Shown: positions 1 through 10,549 of the stretch, piece after piece | How positions within the stretch are numbered: position 1 is the first letter of the stretch | Layout of the letters: each line of letters begins with the position of its first letter | NCBI RefSeq assembly: GCF_029227915.1 | Contig: NC_079876.1 | Location: 38,733,828-38,797,827, forward strand | Source of the DNA: Hydractinia symbiolongicarpus | Taxonomy: Eukaryota > Cnidaria > Hydrozoa > Anthoathecata > Hydractiniidae | Length of the DNA stretch: 64,000 nt | Direction: 5' to 3' | Position numbers and translations under genes: made by a program | Notes under the pieces: generated by a model | The model's database searches: none | The model's input: the letters and a program-made list of their open reading frames with translations, nothing else | What the model was told of the DNA's origin: nothing

Positions 1-32
1 GACTATACGGGCCGAGTCCGGGATTTACGGGA

Positions 33-60
33 AATCGCAGGTTTTCGTTTGCCGGCGATT
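33..60. other. Second, weaker dyad in the GC-rich part of the monomer
   Basis: AATCGC (33-38) pairs with GCGATT (55-60) across a 16-base loop. A shorter overlapping dyad, GATTT (22-26) with AAATC (32-36), has ACGGG as its loop. Both lie in the most conserved part of the unit. The stems are only 5-6 bp, so they may be incidental. Confidence 0.4.
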
Positions 61-84
61 AAACCTTTTTTATTCAGCGTCTCA

Positions 85-106
85 TCAAAAATGAAAACAT
101 TTTTGA
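85..106. other. Perfect inverted repeat (potential hairpin) in the AT-rich part of the monomer
   Basis: The left arm TCAAAAATG (85-93) is the exact reverse complement of the right arm CATTTTTGA (98-106), separated by AAAA (94-97). That makes a 9-bp stem with a 4-nt loop. The same segment sits at the same place in most monomers. Class variants weaken it: CATTTTTAA replaces CATTTTTGA in many copies and breaks the second-outermost pair, and TCAGAAATG or TCACAAATG put a mismatch in the left arm. Short dyads are known in several centromeric satellites. Whether this one forms a structure in the cell is not shown by sequence. Confidence 0.75.
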
Positions 107-2632
107 AAACTACAAGTCTCAAGCGTTTTAGTGGTGAAAAGATAATTTAAAAAATCGTTTTGGAAATGAGTTTACTCACAGGGTACTATCTTTGTATACA
201 TTCGACTATACGGGCCAAGCCCCGGATTTACGGGAAATCGCGGATTTTCGTTTGCCGGCGATTAAACTTCTTTTATTCAGCGTCTCATCAAAAATGAAAA
301 CATTTTTGAAAAATACAAGTCTCATGCGTTTTAGTGGTGAAAAAAAAATTTAAAAAATCGTTCGGGAAATGAGTTTACTCCCTGGGTACTATCTTTGTAT
401 ACATTCGACTATACGGGCCAAGCCAGGGATTTACGGGAAATCGCAGGTTTTCGTTTGCCGGCGGTTAAACTTCTTTTATTCAGCTTCTCATCAGAAATGA
501 AAACATTTTTGAAAACTACAAGTCTTATGCGTTTTAGTGGTGAAAAAATAATTTAAAAAATCGTTCTGGAAATGAGTTCACTCAAAGGGTACTTTCTTTG
601 TATACATTTGACTATACGGGCCAGCCCGGGATTTACGGGAAATCGCGGGTTTTCGTTTGCCGGCGATTAAACCTCTTTTATTAAGCGTCTCATCAGAAAT
701 GAAAACATTTTTAAAAACTACAAGTCTCATGGGCTTTAGTGGTGAAATAATAATTTAAAAATCGTTCGGGAAATGAGTTTACACCCCGGGTACTTTCTTT
801 GTATACTTTTGACTATACGGGCCGAGTCCGGGATTTACGGGAAATCGCAGGTTTTCGTTTGCCGGCGATTAAACCTTTTTTATTCAGCGTCTCATCAAAA
901 ATGAAAACATTTTTAAAAACTACAAGTCTCATGCGTTTTAGTGGTGAAAAAATAATTTAAAAAATCGTTCGGGAAATGAGTTTACTCCCTGGGTACTTTC
1001 TTTGTATACTTTTGACTATATGGGCCGAGTCCGGGGTTTACGGGAAATGGCGGGTTTTCGTTTGCCGGCGATTAAACTTCTTTTATTCAGCGTCTCATCA
1101 AAAATGAAAACATTTTTGAAAACTACAAGTCTCAAGCGTTTTAGTGGTGAAAAAAAAATTTAAAAAATCGTTCGGGAAATGAGTTTACTCCCTGGGTACT
1201 TTCTTTGTATACATTCGACTATACGGGCCAAGCCTGGGATTTACGGGAAGTCGCGGGATTTTGTTTGCCGGCGATTAAACTTCTTTTATTAAGCGTCTCA
1301 TCAAAAATGATAACATTTTTAAAAACTACAAGTCTCATGGGAATTAGTGGTGAAATAATAATTTAAAAATCGTTCGGGAAATGAGTTTACACCCCGGGTA
1401 CTTTCTTTGTATACTTTTGACTATACGGGCCGAGTCCGGGATTTACGGGAAATCGCAGGTTTTCGTTTGCCAGCGATTAAACCTTTTTTATTCAGCGTCT
1501 CATCAAAAATGAAAACATTTTTGAAAACTACAAGTCTCATGCGTTTTAGTGGTGAAAAAATAATTTAAAAAATCGTTCGGGAAATGAGTTTACTCCCTGG
1601 GTACTTTCTTTGTATACTTTTGACTATTCGGGCCGAGTCCGGGGTTTACGGGAAATGGCAGGTTTTCGTTTGCCGGCGATTAAACTTCTTTCATTCAGCG
1701 TCTCATCAAAAATGAAAACATTTTTGAAAACTACAAGTCTCATGCGTTTTAGTGGTGAAAAAAAAATTTAAAAAATCGTTCGGGAAATGAGTTTACACCC
1801 TGGGTACTTTCTTTGTATACTTTTGACTATACGGGCCGAGTCCGGGATTTACGGGAAATCGCAGGTTTTCGTTTGCCGGCGATTAAACCTTTTTTATTCA
1901 GCGTCTCATCAAAAATGAAAACATTTTTGAAAACTACAAGTCTCTAGCGTTTTAGTGGTGAAAAGATAATTTAAAAAATCGTTTTGGAAATGAGTTTACT
2001 CACAGGGTACTATCTTTGTATACATTCGACTATACGGGCCAAGCCCCGGATTTACGGGATATCGCGGATTTTCGTTTGCCGGCGATTAAACTTCTTTTAT
2101 TCAGCGTCTCATCAAAAATGAAAACATTTTTGAAAAATACAAGTCTCATGCGTTTTAGTGGTGAAAAAAAAATTTAAAAAATGGTTCGGGAAATGAGTTT
2201 ACTCCCTGGGTACTATCTTTGTATACATTCGACTATACGGGCCAAGCCAAGGATTTACGGGAAATCGCAGGTTTTCGTTTGCCGGCGGTTAAACTTCTTT
2301 TATTCAGCTTCTCATCAGAAATGAAAACATTTTTGAAAACTACAAGTCTTATGCGTTTTAGTGGTGAAAAATAATTTAAAAAATCGTTCTGGAAATGAGT
2401 TCACTCACAGGGTACTTTCTTTGTATACATTTGACTATACGGGCCAAGCCCGGGATTTACGGGAAATCGTGGGTTTTCGTTTGCCGGCGATTAAACCTCT
2501 TTCATTAAGCGTCTCATCAAAAATGAAAACATATTTGAAAACTACAAGTCTCATGCGTTTTAGTGGTGAAAAAAAAATTTAAAAAATCGTTCGGGAAATG
2601 AGTTTACTCCCTGGGTACTTTCTTTGTATACA

Positions 2633-2646
2633 TTCGACTATACGGG
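2633..2646 (+). other. CENP-B-box-like motif with a spacer one base too short (example copy)
   Basis: Class A monomers carry TTCGACTATACGGG: TTCG, six bases, then CGGG. The mammalian CENP-B box core is TTCGNNNNANNCGGG, with seven bases between the same two tetramers. The two outer tetramers match, but the spacing and the internal A register do not. Class B monomers have TTTGACTA and lose the TTCG half. A functional protein-binding site cannot be claimed; the resemblance is recorded because it recurs at the class-defining position. Confidence 0.3.
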
Positions 2647-2676
2647 CCAAGCCCGGGATTTACGGGAAGTCGCGGG
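2644..2676 (+). other. Potential G-quadruplex motif in class A monomers (example copy)
   Basis: In this copy four GGG runs occur at 2644-2646, 2655-2657, 2664-2666 and 2674-2676, separated by loops of 8, 6 and 7 bases. That fits a relaxed quadruplex pattern, with one loop a base longer than the strict 1-7 rule. The arrangement repeats in class A monomers and in those with GGCGGG or CGCGGG as the fourth run. Most class B monomers have CGCAGG instead and so keep only three full runs. Folding in vivo is inference. Confidence 0.55.
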
Positions 2677-3649
2677 ATTTCGTTTGCCGGCGATTAAACC
2701 TCTTTTATTAAGCGTCTCATCAGAAATGAAAACATTTTTAAAAACTACAAGTCTCATGGGCTTTAGTGGTGAAATAATAATTTAAAAATCGTTCGGGAAA
2801 TGAGTTTACACCCCGGGTACTTTCTTTGTATACTTTTGACTATACGGGCCGAGTCCGGGATTTACGGGAAATCGCAGGTTTTCGTTTGCCGGCGATTAAA
2901 CCTTTTTTATTCAGCGTCTCATCAAAAATGAAAACATTTTTAAAAACTACAAGTCTCATGCGTTTTAGTGGTGAAAAAATAATTTAAAAAATCGTTCGGG
3001 AAATGAGTTTACTCCCTGGGTACTTTCTTTGTATACTTTTGACTATTCGGGCCGAGTCCGGGGTTTACGGGAAATGGCGGGTTTTCGTTTGCCGGCGATT
3101 AAACTTCTTTTATTCAGCGTCTCATCAAAAATGAAAACATTTTTGAAAACTACAAGTCTCAAGCGTTTTAGTGGTGAAAAGATAATTTAAAAAATCGTTT
3201 TGGAAATGAGTTTACTCACAGGGTACTTTCTTTGTATACATTCGACTATATGGGCCAAGCCCGGGATTTACGGAAAAATCGCGGGTTTTCGTTTGCCGGC
3301 GATTAAACCTCTTTCATTAAGCGTCTCATCAAAAATGAAAACATTTTTAAAAACTACAAGTCTCATGCGTTTTAGTGGTGAAAAAAAAATTTAAAAAATC
3401 GTTCGGGAAATGAGTTTACTCCCTGGGTACTTTCTTTGTATACATTCGACTATACGGGCCAAGCCCGGGATTTACGGGAAGTCGCGGGATTTCGTTTGCC
3501 GGCGATTAAACCTCTTTTATTAAGCGTCTCATCAGAAATGAAAACATTTTTAAAAACTACAAGTCTCATGGGCTTTAGTGGTGAAATAATAACTTAAAAA
3601 TCGTTCGGGAAATGAGTTTACACCCCGGGTACTTTCTTTGTATACTTTT

Positions 3650-6225
3650 GACTATTCGGGCCGAGTCCGGGGTTTACGGGAAATGGCGGGTTTTCGTTTG
3701 CCGGCGATTAAACTTCTTTTATTCAGCGTCTCATCAAAAATGAAAACATTTTTGAAAACTACAAGTCTCAAGCGTTTTAGTGGTGAAAAGATAATTTAAA
3801 AAATCGTTTTGGAAATGAGTTTACTCACAGGGTACTTTCTTTGTATACATTCGACTATATGGGCCAAGCCCGGGATTTACGGAAAAATCGCGGGTTTTCG
3901 TTTGCCGGCGATTAAACCTCTTTCATTAAGCGTCTCATCAAAAATGAAAACATTTTTAAAAACTACAAGTCTCATCCGTTTTAGTGGTGAAAAAAAAATT
4001 TTAAAAATCGTTCGGGAAATGAGTTTACTCCCTGGGTGTTTTCTTTGTATACATTCGACTATACGGGCCAAGCCCGGAATTTACATGAAGTCGCGGGATT
4101 TCGTTTGCCGGCGATTAAACCTCTTTTATTAAGCGTCTCATCAAAAATGAAAACATTTTTAAAAACTACAAGTCTCATGGGCTTTAGTGGTGAAATAATA
4201 ATTTAAAAATCGTTCGGGAAATGAGTTTACACCCCGGGTACTTTCTTTGTATACTTTTGACTATACGGGCCGAGTCCGGGATTTACGGGAAATCGCAGGT
4301 TTTCGTTTGCCGGCGATTAAACCTTTTTTATTCAGCGTCTCATCAAAAATGAAAACATTTTTGAAAACTACAAGTCTCATGCGTTTTAGTGGTGAAAAAA
4401 TAATTTAAAAAATCGTTCGGGAAATGAGTTTACTCCCTGGGTACTTTCTTTGTATACTTTTGACTATTCGGGCCGAGTCCGGGGTTTACGGGAAATGGCG
4501 GGTTTTCGTTTGCCGGCGATTAAACTTCTTTTATTCAGCGTCTCATCAAAAATGAAAACATTTTTGAAAACTACAAGTCTCAAGCGTTTTAGTGGTGAAA
4601 AAAAAATTTAAAAAATCGTTCGGGAAATGAGTTTACTCCCTGGGTACTTTCTTTGTATACATTCGACTATACGGGCCAAGCCCGGGATTTACGGGAAGTC
4701 GCGGGATTTCGTTTGCCGGCGATTAAACCTCTTTTATTAAGCGTCTCATCAGAAATGAAAACATTTTTAAAAACTACAAGTCTCATGGGCTTTAGTGGTG
4801 AAATAATAATTTAAAAATCGTTCGGGAAATGAGTTTACACCCCGGGTACTTTCTTTGTATACTTTTGACTATACGGGCCGAGTCCGGGATTTACGGGAAA
4901 TCGCAGGTTTTCGTTTGCCGGCGATTAAACCTTTTTTATTCAGCGTCTCATCAAAAATGAAAACATTTTTAAAAACTACAAGTCTCATGCGTTTTAGTGG
5001 TGAAAAAATAATTTAAAAAATCGTTCGGGAAATGAGTTTACTCCCTGGGTACTTTCTTTGTATACTTTTGACTATTCGGGCCGAGTCCGGGGTTTACGGG
5101 AAATGGCGGGTTTTCGTTTGCCGGCGATTAAACTTCTTTTATTCAGCGTCTCATCAAAAATGAAAACATTTTTGAAAACTACAAGTCTCAAGCGTTTTAG
5201 TGGTGAAAAGATAATTTAAAAAATCGTTTTGGAAATGAGTTTACTCACAGGGTACTTTCTTTGTATACATTCGACTATATGGGCCAAGCCCGGGATTTAC
5301 GGAAAAATCGCGGGTTTTCGTTTGCCGGCGATTAAACCTCTTTCATTAAGCGTCTCATCAAAAATGAAAACATTTTTAAAAACTACAAGTCTCATGCGTT
5401 TTAGTGGTGAAAAAAAAATTTAAAAAATCGTTCGGGAAATGAGTTTACTCCCTGGGTACTTTCTTTGTATACATTCGACTATACGGGCCAAGCCCGGGAT
5501 TTACGGGAAGTCGCGGGATTTCGTTTGCCGGCGATTAAACCTCTTTTATTAAGCGTCTCATCAGAAATGAAAACATTTTTAAAAACTACAAGTCTCATGG
5601 GCTTTAGTGGTGAAATAATAATTTAAAAATCGTTCGGGAAATGAGTTTACACCCCGGGTACTTTCTTTGTATACTTTTGACTATACGGGCCGAGTCCGGG
5701 ATTTACGGGAAATCGCAGGTTTTCGTTTGCCGGCGATTAAACCTTTTTTATTCAGCGTCTCATCAAAAATGAAAACATTTTTAAAAACTACAAGTCTCAT
5801 GCGTTTTAGTGGTGAAAAAATAATTTAAAAAATCGTTCGGGAAATGAGTTTACTCCCTGGGTACTTTCTTTGTATACTTTTGACTATTCGGGCCGAGTCC
5901 GGGGTTTACGGGAAATGGCGGGTTTTCGTTTGCCGGCGATTAAACTTCTTTTATTCAGCGTCTCATCAAAAATGAAAACATTTTTGAAAACTACAAGTCT
6001 CAAGCGTTTTAGTGGTGAAAAGATAATTTAATAAATCGTTTTGGAAATGAGTTTACTCACAGGGTACTTTCTTTGTATACATTCGACTATATGGGCCAAG
6101 CCCGGGATTTACGGAAAAATCGCGGGTTTTCGTTTGCCGGCGATTAAACCTCTTTCATTAAGCGTCTCATCAAAAATGAAAACATTTTTAAAAACTACAA
6201 GTCTCATCCGTTTTAGTGGTGAAAA
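3650..6225 (+). repeat. Segmental duplication, 17-monomer offset, copy 1
   Basis: This block matches 7,100-9,675 at an offset of 3,450 bases (17 monomers). Shared rare landmarks include CTGGGTGTTTTCTTTG with AATTTACATGAAGTCG (near 4,034-4,090 and 7,484-7,540), and the order of CAAGCG, AAAAAAAAATTT and GATAATTT tails. The match stops at about 6,225, where this copy continues into an extra dimer that copy 2 lacks. Confidence 0.8.
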
Positions 6226-6695
6226 AATAATTTAAAAAATCGTTCGGGAAATGAGTTTACTCCCTGGGTACTTTCTTTGTATACTTTTGACTATTCGGGC
6301 CGAGTCCGGGGTTTACGGGAAATGGCGGGTTTTCGTTTGCCGGCGATTAAACTTCTTTTATTCAGCGTCTCATCAAAAATGAAAACATTTTTGAAAACTA
6401 CAAGTCTCAAGCGTTTTAGTGGTGAAAAGATAATTTAATAAATCGTTTTGGAAATGAGTTTACTCACAGGGTACTTTCTTTGTATACATTCGACTATATG
6501 GGCCAAGCCCGGGATTTACGGAAAAATCGCGGGTTTTCGTTTGCCGGCGATTAAACCTCTTTCATTAAGCGTCTCATCAAAAATGAAAACATTTTTAAAA
6601 ACTACAAGTCTCATCCGTTTTAGTGGTGAAAAAAAAATTTTAAAAATCGTTCGGGAAATGAGTTTACTCCCTGGGTGTTTTCTTTGTATACATTC
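5882..6695 (+). repeat. Local tandem duplication of a monomer pair (2 x 407 bp)
   Basis: The pair starting GACTATTCGGG at 5,882 and ending before 6,289 is repeated at 6,289-6,695. Both copies carry the unusual TTTAATAAATCG tail and the CGGAAAAATCG variant (about 6,112 and 6,519). The two differ near their right ends: AAAAAATAATTTAAAAA in the first, AAAAAAAAATTTTAAAAA in the second. This is the smallest clear multi-monomer step in the domain. Confidence 0.75.
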
Positions 6696-7099
6696 GACTA
6701 TACGGGCCAAGCCCGGAATTTACATGAAGTCGCGGGATTTCGTTTGCCGGCGATTAAACCTCTTTTATTAAGCGTCTCATCAAAAATGAAAACATTTTTA
6801 AAAACTACAAGTCTCATGGGCTTTAGTGGTGAAATAATAATTTAAAAATCGTTCGGGAAATGAGTTTACACCCCGGGTACTTTCTTTGTATACTTTTGAC
6901 TATACGGGCCGAGTCCGGGATTTACGGGAAATCGCAGGTTTTCGTTTGCCGGCGATTAAACCTTTTTTATTCAGCGTCTCATCAAAAATGAAAACATTTT
7001 TGAAAACTACAAGTCTCATGCGTTTTAGTGGTGAAAAAATAATTTAAAAAATCGTTCGGGAAATGAGTTTACTCCCTGGGTACTTTCTTTGTATACTTT

Positions 7100-9675
7100 T
7101 GACTATTCGGGCCGAGTCCGGGGTTTACGGGAAATGGCGGGTTTTCGTTTGCCGGCGATTAAACTTCTTTTATTCAGCGTCTCATCAAAAATGAAAACAT
7201 TTTTGAAAACTACAAGTCTCAAGCGTTTTAGTGGTGAAAAGATAATTTAAAAAATCGTTTTGGAAATGAGTTTACTCACAGGGTACTTTCTTTGTATACA
7301 TTCGACTATATGGGCCAAGCCCGGGATTTACGGGAAATCGCGGGTTTTCGTTTGCCGGCGATTAAACCACTTTCATTAAGCGTCTCATCAAAAATGAAAA
7401 CATTTTTAAAAACTACAAGTCTCATCCGTTTTAGTGGTGAAAAAAAAATTTTAAAAATCGTTCGGGAAATGAGTTTACTCCCTGGGTGTTTTCTTTGTAT
7501 ACATTCGACTATACGGGCCAAGCCCAGAATTTACATGAAGTCGCGGGATTTCGTTTGCCGGCGATTAAACCTCTTTTATTAAGCGTCTCATCAAAAATGA
7601 AAACATTTTTAAAAACTACAAGTCTCATGGGCTTTAGTGGTGAAATAATAATTTAAAAATCGTTCGGGAAATGAGTTTACACCCCGGGTACTTTCTTTGT
7701 ATACTTTTGACTATACGGGCCGAGTCCGGGATTTACGGGAAATCGCAGGTTTTCGTTTGCCGGCGATTAAACCTTTTTTATTCAGCGTCTCATCAAAAAT
7801 GAAAACATTTTTGAAAACTACAAGTCTCATGCGTTTTAGTGGTGAAAAAATAATTTAAAAAATCGTTCGGGAAATGAGTTTACTCCCTGGGTACTTTCTT
7901 TGTATACTTTTGACTATTCGGGCCGAGTCCGGGGTTTACGGGAAATGGCGGGTTTTCGTTTGCCGGCGATTAAACTTCTTTTATTCAGCGTCTCATCAAA
8001 AATGAAAACATTTTTGAAAACTACAAGTCTCAAGCGTTTTAGTGGTGAAAAAAAAATTTAAAAAATCGTTCGGGAAATGAGTTTACTCCCTGGGTACTTT
8101 CTTTGTATACATTCGACTATACGGGCCAAGCCCGGGATTTACGGGAAGTCGCGGGATTTCGTTTGCCGGCGATTAAACCTCTTTTATTAAGCGTCTCATC
8201 AGAAATGAAAACATTTTTAAAAACTACAAGTCTCATGGGCTTTAGTGGTGAAATAATAATTTAAAAATCGTTCGGGAAATGAGTTTACACCCCGGGTACT
8301 TTCTTTGTATACTTTTGACTATACGGGCCGAGTCCGGGATTTACGGGAAATCGCAGGTTTTCGTTTGCCGGCGATTAAACCTTTTTTATTCAGCGTCTCA
8401 TCAAAAATGAAAACATTTTTAAAAACTACAAGTCTCATGCGTTTTAGTGGTGAAAAAATAATTTAAAAAATCGTTCGGGAAATGAGTTTACTCCCTGGGT
8501 ACTTTCTTTGTATACTTTTGACTATTCGGGCCGAGTCCGGGGTTTACGGGAAATGGCGGGTTTTCGTTTGCCGGCGATTAAACTTCTTTTATTCAGCGTC
8601 TCATCAAAAATGAAAACATTTTTGAAAACTACAAGTCTCAAGCGTTTTAGTGGTGAAAAGATAATTTAAAAAATCGTTTTGGAAATGAGTTTACTCACAG
8701 GGTACTTTCTTTGTATACATTCGACTATATGGGCCAAGCCCGGGATTTACGGAAAAATCGCGGGTTTTCGTTTGCCGGCGATTAAACCTCTTTCATTAAG
8801 CGTCTCATCAAAAATGAAAACATTTTTAAAAACTACAAGTCTCATGCGTTTTAGTGGTGAAAAAAAAATTTAAAAAATCGTTCGGGAAATGAGTTTACTC
8901 CCTGGGTACTTTCTTTGTATACATTCGACTATACGGGCCAAGCCCGGGATTTACGGGAAGTCGCGGGATTTCGTTTGCCGGCGATTAAACCTCTTTTATT
9001 AAGCGTCTCATCAGAAATGAAAACATTTTTAAAAACTACAAGTCTCATGGGCTTTAGTGGTGAAATAATAATTTAAAAATCGTTCGGGAAATGAGTTTAC
9101 ACCCCGGGTACTTTCTTTGTATACTTTTGACTATACGGGCCGAGTCCGGGATTTACGGGAAATCGCAGGTTTTCGTTTGCCGGCGATTAAACCTTTTTTA
9201 TTCAGCGTCTCATCAAAAATGAAAACATTTTTAAAAACTACAAGTCTCATGCGTTTTAGTGGTGAAAAAATAATTTAAAAAATCGTTCGGGAAATGAGTT
9301 TACTCCCTGGGTACTTTCTTTGTATACTTTTGACTATTCGGGCCGAGTCCGGGGTTTACGGGAAATGGCGGGTTTTCGTTTGCCGGCGATTAAACTTCTT
9401 TTATTCAGCGTCTCATCAAAAATGAAAACATTTTTGAAAACTACAAGTCTCAAGCGTTTTAGTGGTGAAAAGATAATTTAATAAATCGTTTTGGAAATGA
9501 GTTTACTCACAGGGTACTTTCTTTGTATACATTCGACTATATGGGCCAAGCCCGGGATTTACGGAAAAATCGCGGGTTTTCGTTTGCCGGCGATTAAACC
9601 TCTTTCATTAAGCGTCTCATCAAAAATGAAAACATTTTTAAAAACTACAAGTCTCATCCGTTTTAGTGGTGAAAA
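7100..9675 (+). repeat. Segmental duplication, 17-monomer offset, copy 2
   Basis: This is the partner of 3,650-6,225. It has CCACTTTCATTAAGCG and GGGAAATCG near 7,330-7,382, where copy 1 has CCTCTTTCATTAAGCG and GGAAAAATCG. After 9,675 the match is picked up instead by 6,440-7,400 at a 3,043-base offset (15 monomers). Confidence 0.8.
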
Positions 9676-10346
9676 AAAAATTTTAAAAATCGTTCGGGAA
9701 ATGAGTTTACTCCCTGGGTGTTTTCTTTGTATACATTCGACTATACGGGCCAAGCCCGGAATTTACATGAAGTCGCGGGATTTCGTTTGCCGGCGATTAA
9801 ACCTCTTTTATTAAGCGTCTCATCAAAAATGAAAACATTTTTAAAAACTACAAGTCTCATGGGCTTTAGTGGTGAAATAATAATTTAAAAATCGTTCGGG
9901 AAATGAGTTTACACCCCGGGTACTTTCTTTGTATACTTTTGACTATACGGGCCGAGTCCGGGATTTACGGGAAATCGCAGGTTTTCGTTTGCCGGCGATT
10001 AAACCTTTTTTATTCAGCGTCTCATCAAAAATGAAAACATTTTTGAAAACTACAAGTCTCATGCGTTTTAGTGGTGAAAAAATAATTTAAAAAATCGTTC
10101 GGGAAATGAGTTTACTCCCTGGGTACTTTCTTTGTATACTTTTGACTATTCGGGCCGAGTCCGGGGTTTACGGGAAATGGCGGGTTTTCGTTTGCCGGCG
10201 ATTAAACTTCTTTTATTCAGCGTCTCATCAAAAATGAAAACATTTTTGAAAACTACAAGTCTCAAGCGTTTTAGTGGTGAAAAGATAATTTAAAAAATCG
10301 TTTTGGAAATGAGTTTACTCACAGGGTACTTTCTTTGTATACATTC

Positions 10347-10549
10347 GACTATATGGGCCAAGCCCGGGATTTACGGGAAATCGCGGGTTTTCGTTTGCCG
10401 GCGATTAAACCACTTTCATTAAGCGTCTCATCAAAAATGAAAACATTTCTGAAAACTACAAGTCTCATGCGTTTTAGTGGTGAAAAAATAATTTAAAAAT
10501 TCGTTCGGGAAATGAGTTTACTCACTGGGTACTTTCCTTGTATACTTTT
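10347..10549 (+). repeat. Hybrid A/B junction monomer
   Basis: The left half is class A (ACATTCGACTATATGGG, AAACCACTTTCATTAAGCG). The right half is class B: CATTTCTGAAAAC, CATGCGTTTTAG, TTTAAAAATTCG. Its closest left-half relative starts at 7,304, which continues with CATTTTTAAAAAC instead. The switch lies between about 10,400 and 10,450. The same hybrid occurs at 22,115 and 31,854, so it was made once and then copied. Confidence 0.75.

Larger units (their letters stand above)
1..203 (+). repeat. Reference monomer (first complete unit in the window)
   Basis: This unit is a convenient type copy. Bases 1-57 are G-rich: GGG runs at about 9-11, 20-22 and 29-31, then GCAGG. Bases 47-66 hold TTTGCCGGCGATTAAAC, with a GCCGGC palindrome. 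The AT-rich part follows: the inverted repeat at 85-106, ACTACAAGTCTC near 109-120, the variable AGCGTTTTAGTGGTGAAAAG segment, TAATTTAAAAAATCG, and the linker ending in GGGTACTATCTTTGTATAC. A closely related B-class unit (58,246-58,448) is also exactly 203 bp. Its composition is near 37% GC, about 55% in the first 60 bases and about 30% in the rest. Class differences fall at a limited set of positions, listed in the domain entries. Confidence 0.93.
1..10444 (+). repeat. Domain A1: class A-rich segment of the array
   Basis: Monomers here mostly cycle through a few types. One has CATTCGACTATACGGG, CCAAGCCCGGG, GTCGCGGGATTTCG and AAACCTCTTTTATTAAGCG. A second has CTTTTGACTATACGGG, CCGAGTCCGGG and AAACCTTTTTTATTCAGCG, following ACCCCGGGTAC. 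A third has GACTATTCGGG, TCCGGGGTTTACGGG and GGCGGG, and ends in CAAGCGTTTTAG. The first ~2 kb repeats itself at a 1,824-base offset (bases 1 and 1825, nine monomers). No gene is present. The domain ends inside the monomer that starts at 10,347, where the sequence switches to class B in mid-unit. Confidence 0.85.

Noticed and set aside
1-203. Telomere-related repeat (GGGATTTACGGG resembles TTTAGGG-type units)
   Set aside because: It occurs once per monomer, with an extra C and irregular spacing, and never as a tandem run of a 6-8 base unit.
194-203. TATA-like TTTGTATAC as a promoter in each monomer
   Set aside because: The match is short and AT-rich sequence produces it easily. No transcript, downstream gene or class-specific conservation supports it.
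3877-4071. Minus-strand open frames of 64-71 codons (also at 6,516, 7,306 and 9,559)
   Set aside because: They are antisense shadows of the same monomers and occur only where the tail variant removes a stop.
3809-4132. A 107-codon frame, also at 6,448 and 9,491
   Set aside because: It exists because the tail reads TTTTAAAAATCG instead of TTTAAAAAATCG, which fuses two monomers. The three copies are duplications of one segment.
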